Source of the DNA: Acidimicrobiales bacterium
Lineage (GTDB): Bacteria > Actinomycetota > Acidimicrobiia > Acidimicrobiales > SZUA-35
Length of the DNA stretch: 5,831 nucleotides
NCBI GenBank assembly: GCA_024641625.1
Contig: JAHECQ010000256.1
Location: 1-5,831, forward strand
Direction: 5' to 3'
Shown here: positions 1 to 4,562 of the stretch, one piece after another
How positions within the stretch are numbered: the stretch's first letter is position 1
Layout: each line of letters begins with the position of its first letter
The notes under the pieces: model-generated
Seen by the model: the letters and a program-made list of their open reading frames with translations, nothing else
What the model was told of the DNA's origin: nothing
Databases searched by the model: none
Position numbers and translations under genes: made by a program

Positions 1-189
1 GAAATAGCCGGCAGCGCCAAGGGTCTCGCCGGCGCCGCGCCAGGCATGGCGGGTCTGACCGCCGCCGTGCTGGAGCACGACCAGCGGACCATCGGGATCG
101 CCCCAGAAGTCGCCGGCGATGCGGACACCGGCACCTTCCCACCAGGTCATTGGCTCGGGCGCGCCATCCAGGCGCGTCGTGCGGATCAC
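1..189 (-). CDS. Alpha/beta hydrolase, N-terminal fragment (runs off left edge)
   Basis: Only the first 63 codons lie in the window; the reading frame is open through base 1. The visible protein begins MIRTTRLDGAPEP and contains LVVLQHGGGQTRHAW at about residues 36-50. The HGGG stretch after a hydrophobic beta strand is the oxyanion-hole signature of alpha/beta-hydrolase fold-1 enzymes (esterases and related hydrolases). The nucleophile elbow and the rest of the catalytic triad lie outside, so substrate and reaction are unknown. The GTG at 189-187 is chosen because GAGGA (200-196, read on the minus strand) lies 6 nt upstream. An in-frame ATG at 195-193 would add two residues but abuts that GAGGA, and an in-frame ATG at codon 14 lacks one. 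The gene is divergent from the reductase at 240 and probably shares its promoter region. The fold call is fairly sure; the specific function is not. Confidence 0.85.
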   Translation of the reverse strand, partial: MIRTTRLDGAPEPMTWWEGAGVRIAGDFWGDPDGPLVVLQHGGGQTRHAWRGAGETLGAAGYF

Positions 190-195
190 AACCAT

Positions 196-200
196 TCCTC
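196..200 (-). promoter_or_regulatory. Ribosome binding site of the alpha/beta hydrolase
   Basis: Read on the minus strand, GAGGA occupies 200-196, followed by a 6-nt spacer and GTG at 189-187. It decides the start: the in-frame ATG at 195-193 directly abuts this motif and could not use it. Confidence 0.6.
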
Positions 201-217
201 GTTCGTCATGACCGGCG

Positions 218-232
218 AACCTAGCCTACGGT
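218..232. promoter_or_regulatory. Putative bidirectional divergent promoter (-10 elements)
   Basis: The short region between the divergent hydrolase and reductase contains TAGCCTA at 222-228. This reads TAGCCT on the plus strand (222-227) and TAGGCT on the minus strand (228-223), both matching the actinobacterial TANNNT -10 consensus. Two further matches flank it: TACGGT on plus (227-232) and TAGGTT on minus (223-218). TACGGT is followed by exactly 7 nt and then the ATG at 240, the spacing expected for a leaderless transcript. No convincing -35 hexamer was seen on either strand. This is a motif-level prediction; the short divergent interval means promoters must lie here or inside the neighbouring genes. 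Confidence 0.5.
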
Positions 233-239
233 GCCGTCC

Positions 240-1226
240 ATGAAGGCATGGCAACTCCACGAAGCAGGCGACCCCTGGGACCATCTCCAGCTGGACGAGG
301 TCGCCTCGCCCGAGCCCGGACCGGGCACCGTCCGGGTGGCGGTCGATGCCTGCGACTTGAACTTTGCCGACATCCTGCAGTGTCAGGGCTCGTACCAGGT
401 TCGCCTCCCGACGCCGTTCGTGCCCGGTATGAACGCGGCGGGAACCATCGTCGAGGTCGGCGACGGTGTCGATCTCGAGATCGGTCAGCGGATCATCGGT
501 TCGACCATCGACGGCCACGGTGGGTTCGCCGAGGAGGCGCTCCTGAAGCCCTCGGTCTCGAACCTCATCCCCGAGGGCATCGATCCCGTGACCGCGGTTG
601 GCATGCACGTCACCTATGGCACCTCGTGGTTCGCGCTCCACCAGCGAGGGCACCTCCAACCGGGGGAGACCGTGCTGGTGCTGGCCGCAGCGGGCGGTGT
701 GGGAAGCTCGGCGGTCCAGATGGCCAAGGCGCATGGGTGCTGGGTCATAGCTGCCGCCGGAGGACCGGAGAAGGTCGAGACCTGTCGTCGGCTCGGCGCC
801 GACGTCGTCGTCGACTACACCAACGACGATCTCTACGAGCGGGTGATGGAAGCGACCTCGGGCCGTGGCTGCGATGTGGTCTACGACCCCGTCGGCGGTG
901 ACTACTTCGACATCGCCCGCCGCCTGGTGGCGTGGGAAGGTCGGCTGCTCGTCGTCGGGTTCGCCAGTGGGCGCATCCCGTCGGCGCCGGCCAACCACAT
1001 CCTGGTGAAGAACTACTCGGTCGTCGGTGTACACATGGGTGGCTACCGCCAGTTCGACGACAAGCCCTTCGAGCGCTGCTACACGGAGCTGTACGACCTG
1101 CTGCTTGCCGGCGACATCGATCCGCTCGTGAGCGAGGTCGTCGGGTTTGACGAGTTGCCCCGCGCGCTCAAGGATCTGTTCGATCGCAAGACCACCGGCC
1201 GGGTGGTCTTCGATCCACGGCGCTAG
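240..1226 (+). CDS. Zinc-independent MDR / NADPH:quinone oxidoreductase-type reductase
   Basis: This 328-residue protein matches the length of the quinone-oxidoreductase branch of the medium-chain dehydrogenase/reductase superfamily. It starts MKAWQ and carries the N-terminal GroES-like domain with NFADILQCQG (about 41-50) and VPGMNAAGTIVEVGDG (61-76). The nucleotide-binding motif AAAGGVGSSAVQMAKAHG lies at 149-166. GADVVVDYTNDD (186-197) and CDVVYDPVGGDYFD (211-224) are typical of the family. The structural-zinc cysteine cluster of zinc-dependent ADHs is absent. Family members reduce quinones, enones or enoyl-thioesters with NADPH; the exact substrate here is unknown. ATG at 240 is preferred over an in-frame GTG at 231 because family members usually begin MKA and because the -10-like TACGGT sits 7 nt upstream. 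No Shine-Dalgarno sequence precedes it. It is the first gene of the plus-strand run, 45 bp before the SnoaL-like gene. Confidence 0.92.
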   Translation: MKAWQLHEAGDPWDHLQLDEVASPEPGPGTVRVAVDACDLNFADILQCQGSYQVRLPTPFVPGMNAAGTIVEVGDGVDLEIGQRIIGSTIDGHGGFAEEALLKPSVSNLIPEGIDPVTAVGMHVTYGTSWFALHQRGHLQPGETVLVLAAAGGVGSSAVQMAKAHGCWVIAAAGGPEKVETCRRLGADVVVDYTNDDLYERVMEATSGRGCDVVYDPVGGDYFDIARRLVAWEGRLLVVGFASGRIPSAPANHILVKNYSVVGVHMGGYRQFDDKPFERCYTELYDLLLAGDIDPLVSEVVGFDELPRALKDLFDRKTTGRVVFDPRR

Positions 1227-1258
1227 TTCATCAGAGATCACCCGAGAGTCATCGAGTC

Positions 1259-1264
1259 GAGGAG
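1259..1264 (+). promoter_or_regulatory. Ribosome binding site of the SnoaL-like gene
   Basis: GAGGAG followed by a 7-nt spacer and ATG at 1272. It is the best Shine-Dalgarno match on the plus strand of the window and supports 1272 over the in-frame ATG at 1278. Confidence 0.7.
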
Positions 1265-1271
1265 CCCAACC

Positions 1272-1685
1272 ATGAGCATGACCAGCGATCAGACGCGATC
1301 CGTCGTGGAGCAGTACTACGCCGCGCTGAGCAAGAACAAGCGCGACGCCGTGCTCGAGTTGCTCGCCCCGGATTGTGAATGGATCCCTCCGGCGACGGCG
1401 CCGTTCGCGCCGATGAAAGGTGCGGAGGCCATCGCCGAGGCGTTGGGGAGCAAGGTGATCCGGACGATGTTCGACGTGTCGAAACCCTTCGCCCTCGATG
1501 TCCATCAGACGATCGTCGATGGTCCGACTGCGGTGGTGCGCCAGCGCGTCCAGGCCACTGCGGCCAACGGCAACGCCTACGACAACGAGTACTGCTGGGT
1601 GTACGAGTGCGCCGACGGTCGTATCACCCGCATGATCGAATACGCGGACACGCTGCTGGCCGCCCGGGCCATGGGGTGGGAATGA
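1272..1685 (+). CDS. SnoaL-like / NTF2-fold protein
   Basis: This 137-residue protein has the size and pattern of the SnoaL-like branch of the NTF2/ketosteroid-isomerase fold. The first helix contains VVEQYYAALSKNKRDAVLELLAPDCEWIPP (about 11-40), followed by the APFAPMKGAEAIAEAL segment (43-58). The strands include AVVRQRVQATAANGNAYDNEYCWVYE (87-112), and the family-typical ending DGRITRMIEYADTLLA lies at 115-130. Members cyclise polyketides, isomerise or hydrate small hydrophobic substrates, or bind ligands without catalysis, so sequence alone does not give the reaction. No signal peptide or membrane segment is visible; the protein is probably cytoplasmic. It lies 45 bp after the reductase and 13 bp before the SDR, consistent with co-transcription. 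A role in ring formation, isomerisation or epoxide/double-bond chemistry in the same pathway is inferred from context only. Confidence 0.85.
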   Translation: MSMTSDQTRSVVEQYYAALSKNKRDAVLELLAPDCEWIPPATAPFAPMKGAEAIAEALGSKVIRTMFDVSKPFALDVHQTIVDGPTAVVRQRVQATAANGNAYDNEYCWVYECADGRITRMIEYADTLLAARAMGWE

Positions 1686-1698
1686 ATCCGTCATCCCG

Positions 1699-2571
1699 AT
1701 GACCATCGATCCGTATCACAGTCACAGTTTCGCCGAGCTCTGTGCGCTCGACACCGTCTACCGTGACGGTCTGTTCGATGATCAGGTGGTGCTGATCACC
1801 GGCGGAGCCGGTGGGATCGGCACCGCGATGTCGGTGCTGTTCGGTCGGTTGGGGGCCACCGTCGTCGCCGCCGGGCGCGACGAGGCGAAGCTCGATCGTC
1901 TGATGGGTGATCTCTCGTCGATCGGCGTTCCGGCTCACGCGTTCGCCATGACCGTTCGGGATCCCGATCAGGTGGCGCAGACCATTGCCGACATCCATGA
2001 GCGTTGTGGACGACTCGATCACGTCGTCAACAACGCAGGTGGGCAGTTCTCGGCGCCGGCGACCGACATCAGCCCGAAGGGATGGCAGGCGGTGGTCGAG
2101 ACCAACCTGTACGGAACCTGGTACATGATGCAGGCGGCCGCTCGACGTTGGATCGAGGCCGAGCAGCCGGGGAACATCATCAACATCTCGACCATCCAGG
2201 GGCGCGCGTCGGTCGGGATCGCCCATACTGCTGCGGCGCGTGCAGGCGGCGTGGCCCTCACCCGTAGCCTGGCGGTCGAATGGGCCCCCTACGACATCCG
2301 GGTCAACTCGATCGCCGTCGGGGTCGTCGCCAGCGAAGGTCTCCGGAACTACCCACCAGAGGCCAGGGCCAGCTTCGGCCACAACCCGATGCGTCACCTG
2401 GGCGACGTCTGGGATGTGGCCCAGGGCGCGATCTACCTGGCCGGCCCGACCGGCAACTTCGTGACCGGCACCCACCTGGAGGTCACCGGCGGTGAACATG
2501 TCTGGGGCGAGTACTGGCCCCTCGGCAAGCCCGACTACTTTCGTCTCGCAGATGACCGAGTGACCGAGTGA
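1699..2571 (+). CDS. SDR oxidoreductase, 2,4-dienoyl/trans-2-enoyl-CoA reductase-like, atypical active site
   Basis: The 290-residue short-chain dehydrogenase/reductase has the nucleotide-binding TGGAGGIG at 34-41, NNAG at 111-114 and active-site-region Asn136 (ETNLYG). R60 at the end of beta 2 (VVAAGRDEAKL) suggests NADP(H). The catalytic serine S164 (NISTIQGRA) is present, but the YxxxK position reads T177-AAA-R181 (AHTAAARAGG), so both Tyr and Lys are replaced. The DECR/TER group of SDRs is known to keep the Gly-rich motif while lacking Tyr at the usual position, and its members reduce enoyl- or dienoyl-CoA double bonds. Reduction of a conjugated acyl thioester is therefore the best guess; citronellol/citronellal-dehydrogenase-like annotation is an alternative. 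The extended C-terminus after TGGEHVWGEYWPLGKPDYF is also unlike short classical SDRs. The start has no Shine-Dalgarno sequence and may depend on coupling to the upstream gene. Confidence 0.88.
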   Translation: MTIDPYHSHSFAELCALDTVYRDGLFDDQVVLITGGAGGIGTAMSVLFGRLGATVVAAGRDEAKLDRLMGDLSSIGVPAHAFAMTVRDPDQVAQTIADIHERCGRLDHVVNNAGGQFSAPATDISPKGWQAVVETNLYGTWYMMQAAARRWIEAEQPGNIINISTIQGRASVGIAHTAAARAGGVALTRSLAVEWAPYDIRVNSIAVGVVASEGLRNYPPEARASFGHNPMRHLGDVWDVAQGAIYLAGPTGNFVTGTHLEVTGGEHVWGEYWPLGKPDYFRLADDRVTE

Positions 2572-2576
2572 CCGGT
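2553..2576 (+). repeat. 8-bp tandem repeat giving stop codons in all three frames
   Basis: TGACCGAG occurs at 2553-2560 and 2561-2568, then TGACCGGT at 2569-2576. Because the unit is 8 bp, its three TGA triplets fall in three different frames; the third (2569-2571) is the real stop codon of the DECR-like SDR. Confidence 0.8.
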
Positions 2577-2590
2577 ACGACCGACCGGTC
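2570..2590 (+). repeat. Intergenic inverted repeat / short hairpin before the methyltransferase
   Basis: GACCGGT (2570-2576) and ACCGGTC (2584-2590) are perfect 7-bp arms around a 7-nt loop, extendable by one G:U pair. It begins inside the SDR stop codon and ends 5 nt before the first ATG of the next gene. The right side also forms a 10-bp palindrome, CGACCGGTCG (2582-2591). It has no following T-tract, so it is not a standard intrinsic terminator. It may influence translation initiation or mRNA processing, or may be a protein-binding site. Confidence 0.5.
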
Positions 2591-2595
2591 GACAG

Positions 2596-3699
2596 ATGGA
2601 TCGTGAGAACATGGACCGAGAGAAAAGTGCAGCCTTCCTGAAGAACATGACCGGCATCATGAACGGCGGTGCGTTGTCGCTCATGTGCTCGATCGGTCAC
2701 AAGACAGGACTGTTCGACACCATGGCCGGAATGGACCCGGCCACGTCGCAGGAGATCGCCGAGGCCGCCGGGCTCCAGGAGCGCTACGTGCGCGAGTGGC
2801 TTTCGGCGCTGACCGCCGGTGGTGTGATCGAACACGATGCCGACGCGGGAACCTTCGTGCTTCCTTCGGAGCACTCGGGCCTGCTCACCCGGGCCTCGGG
2901 ACCCTTGAACCTCACCACCTACTGCCAGTACGTGTCGTTGCTCGGCCAGGTCGAGGACGAAGTGGTTGCCGCGTTTCGTGAGGGTGGCGGCGTGCCCTAT
3001 GACCGGTACCCGCAGTTCCAGACGATCATGGCTGAGTCGAGCTTCCAGCGATTGTCCAAGAGCCTGCTGTCGGACGTCATCCCGCTCCTGGAAGGCGCCC
3101 ATGAACGACTCAGCGAAGGCATCGACGTGGCCGACGTGGGCTGCGGCAGCGGGCGGGCATTGAACCTGCTGGCCCAGGCCTACCCCAACTCACGCTTCAC
3201 CGGCTTCGACATTGCCGAGGCCGCCATCGAACGGGCCCGATCCGAAGCTGCGGAGATGGGTCTCGACAATGTCGAGTTCGTCGTCCGTGATGCAGCGGCG
3301 CTGGAGGAGGATGCCCGCTTCGATCTGGTGTTCACCTTCGATGCGGTGCACGACCAGGCGCATCCCGATCGGATGCTCACCGGCATCCATGCCGCCATGC
3401 GCGAAGGTGGTCAGTACCTGTGCGTCGAGCCCAAGGCGTCGAGCCACTTGCACGAGAACCTCGACATGGCGATGGCGCCGATGGTCTACACCATCTCGAC
3501 CATGCACTGCATGACCGTCTCGCTGGCCTACGGAGGCGAGGGGTTGGGAACGGCCTGGGGCGAGCAACTGGCGATCGAGAAGCTGACCACGGCGGGCTTC
3601 GTCGACATCAACGTCAGCGGCACCAAACAGGATCGCGGGAACCACTACCTGATCAGCCGGAAACCAGTCGTCGCCGAGCACTCGGCGACGACGGTCTGA
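2596..3699 (+). CDS. Rv2258c-like SAM-dependent methyltransferase with N-terminal winged helix
   Basis: The 367-residue protein has two parts. Residues about 12-100 form a winged-helix/dimerisation region (NGGALSLMCSIGHKTGLFDTMAG, then ATSQEIAEAAGLQERYVREWLSAL). This resembles the N-terminus of proteins such as mycobacterial Rv2258c, which was first called a regulator but has a methyltransferase fold. The Rossmann domain follows: SAM motif I DVADVGCGSG (177-186), acidic D205 in FTGFDIAEAAI, RDAAAL (231-236) and FTFDAVHDQAHPDRM (246-260). The family-typical CMTVSLAYGGEGLGTAWGE lies at 305-323. The methyl acceptor is unknown. The start is ambiguous: ATG 2596 and ATG 2611 begin near-duplicate 15-nt units (MDREN, MDREK), and neither has a strong ribosome site. 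The C-terminal tail after ISRKP is encoded by a perfect inverted repeat and looks additional to the fold. The gene lies 24 bp after the DECR-like SDR and 17 bp before the next SDR. Confidence 0.87.
   Translation: MDRENMDREKSAAFLKNMTGIMNGGALSLMCSIGHKTGLFDTMAGMDPATSQEIAEAAGLQERYVREWLSALTAGGVIEHDADAGTFVLPSEHSGLLTRASGPLNLTTYCQYVSLLGQVEDEVVAAFREGGGVPYDRYPQFQTIMAESSFQRLSKSLLSDVIPLLEGAHERLSEGIDVADVGCGSGRALNLLAQAYPNSRFTGFDIAEAAIERARSEAAEMGLDNVEFVVRDAAALEEDARFDLVFTFDAVHDQAHPDRMLTGIHAAMREGGQYLCVEPKASSHLHENLDMAMAPMVYTISTMHCMTVSLAYGGEGLGTAWGEQLAIEKLTTAGFVDINVSGTKQDRGNHYLISRKPVVAEHSATTV
3667..3692 (+). repeat. Perfect 12-bp inverted repeat at the 3' end of the first methyltransferase gene
   Basis: GTCGTCGCCGAG (3667-3678) is followed by CA and its exact complement CTCGGCGACGAC (3681-3692), ending 4 nt before the TGA stop. 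As RNA it would form an 11-bp GC-rich stem with a GCAC tetraloop. No T-run follows, so a classical intrinsic terminator is not supported. An intra-operon processing or stabilising structure, a partial terminator or a protein-binding palindrome are all possible. Confidence 0.7.
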
Positions 3700-3716
3700 C
3701 GAGACGGGACGCGACC

Positions 3717-4520
3717 ATGGCAGACGAACCTCGGCATGATGACGTGCGGGACAACCGAGGCCGGACGGTGGTCGTGACCGGAGCCGCCGGTGGCATCGGC
3801 CGGGCCACCGTGAGCCTGCTCCACGCACAAGGGGCCAATGTCGTCGCGGTCGACCTGACCGACGACGGCCTCGAGTGGGCCAGGGAACTGCCGGGCGTGC
3901 TCAGGATTCCCGGGAGTGTCGGCGAATCGTCCACCAACGCCGCCATGGTGTCGGCTGCCGTCGAGGCCTTCGGTCGCCTCGACGCCGTTGCGCTGAATGC
4001 AGGCATCCTGGTGTCGGGTGACATCCGCAGTGGCACCATGGATGACTACGACCGGGTCATGGACATCAACGTCCGAGCCGTGGTGTTGGGACTGAAGGCC
4101 GCCATCGAGGCCATGGCCGACACCGGCGGCTCGATCGTGGTCACCGGCTCGGTGTCGGGGCTGGCCGGCGACTCGGGCATCTTCGCCTACAACACCTCGA
4201 AGGGGGCAGTGGTCAACCTGGCTCGAGCAGCTGCGCTGGATGTCGCCCATCTGGGCATTCGGGTGAATGCAGTGTGTCCGGGGCCGATCCGGACCAACAT
4301 GACCGCACACACCGAGGGCCGCTCGATCGAGAAGGCGATGGCGGCTCGATTGCCCCTGACTCGATTCGGTGAACCCCGCGAGGTCGCCGAGGCCATTGCC
4401 TTCCTGGCGTCACCCGCTTCATCGTTCATCACCGGTGCGGCCCTTCCCGTCGATGGCGGCGTCACCGCCGGCACCGGCCAATGGGCCACCGTCGGCGGTC
4501 GTTCCGCCGGAATGCCCTGA
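3717..4520 (+). CDS. Classical SDR family oxidoreductase
   Basis: This 267-residue protein is a canonical classical SDR. It has TGAAGGIG (21-28) for dinucleotide binding and D46 at the end of beta 2 (VVAVDLTDD), which favours NAD(H). It also has LNAG (93-96) and the complete tetrad N118 (MDINVRA), S145 (VTGSVSG), Y158 and K162 (AYNTSKGAV). VCPGPIRTNM (186-195) and the C-terminal ITGAALPVDGGVTAG (238-252) are typical of the family. It should interconvert an alcohol and a ketone or aldehyde; the substrate is not predictable. The frame is open well upstream inside the methyltransferase gene, but ATG 3717 is chosen because family homology begins just after it, it follows the upstream stop by 17 bp, and a weak GGGA site lies 7 nt before it. 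Its NAD preference contrasts with the NADP-type arginine in the DECR-like SDR, suggesting one oxidative and one reductive step. Confidence 0.93.
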   Translation: MADEPRHDDVRDNRGRTVVVTGAAGGIGRATVSLLHAQGANVVAVDLTDDGLEWARELPGVLRIPGSVGESSTNAAMVSAAVEAFGRLDAVALNAGILVSGDIRSGTMDDYDRVMDINVRAVVLGLKAAIEAMADTGGSIVVTGSVSGLAGDSGIFAYNTSKGAVVNLARAAALDVAHLGIRVNAVCPGPIRTNMTAHTEGRSIEKAMAARLPLTRFGEPREVAEAIAFLASPASSFITGAALPVDGGVTAGTGQWATVGGRSAGMP

Positions 4521-4549
4521 GTCCGAACCTGCGAGACAGCCAACCATTC

Positions 4550-4557
4550 GAGAGAGA
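4550..4557 (+). promoter_or_regulatory. Ribosome binding site of the second methyltransferase
   Basis: GAGAGAGA followed by a 5-nt spacer and ATG at 4563. It is a purine-rich, moderate Shine-Dalgarno match and supports independent initiation after a 42-bp gap. Confidence 0.5.
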
Positions 4558-4562
4558 TCGTC

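Noticed and set aside
231..239. GTG start for the MDR reductase adding three residues
   Set aside because: Family proteins usually begin MKA, and the GTG would overlap the predicted -10 TACGGT; ATG 240 fits better.
1227..1271. Possible terminator or promoter in the 45-bp gap after the MDR reductase
   Set aside because: No stem with T-run and no good -10/-35 pair seen; only the GAGGAG ribosome site is supported.
186..1706. Long open reading frame on the minus strand (506 codons) opposite the reductase and SnoaL-like genes
   Set aside because: Arg/His/Asp-rich low-quality translation with no recognisable motif, fully antisense to two well-supported genes; a typical shadow of high-GC coding DNA.
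1624..3102. Long minus-strand open frame (492 codons) opposite the DECR-like SDR and first methyltransferase
   Set aside because: No domain motif, and composition typical of antisense frames; the plus-strand genes show clear SDR and methyltransferase signatures.
3420..3716. Upstream extension of the classical SDR frame into the methyltransferase gene
   Set aside because: The extra residues are Arg/Gly-rich and unrelated to SDRs. Family homology begins just after ATG 3717, which has a weak ribosome site and normal operon spacing.
4521..4562. Possible internal promoter in the 42-bp gap before the second methyltransferase
   Set aside because: No TANNNT with usable spacing or -35 match was convincing; only a purine-rich ribosome site is present.
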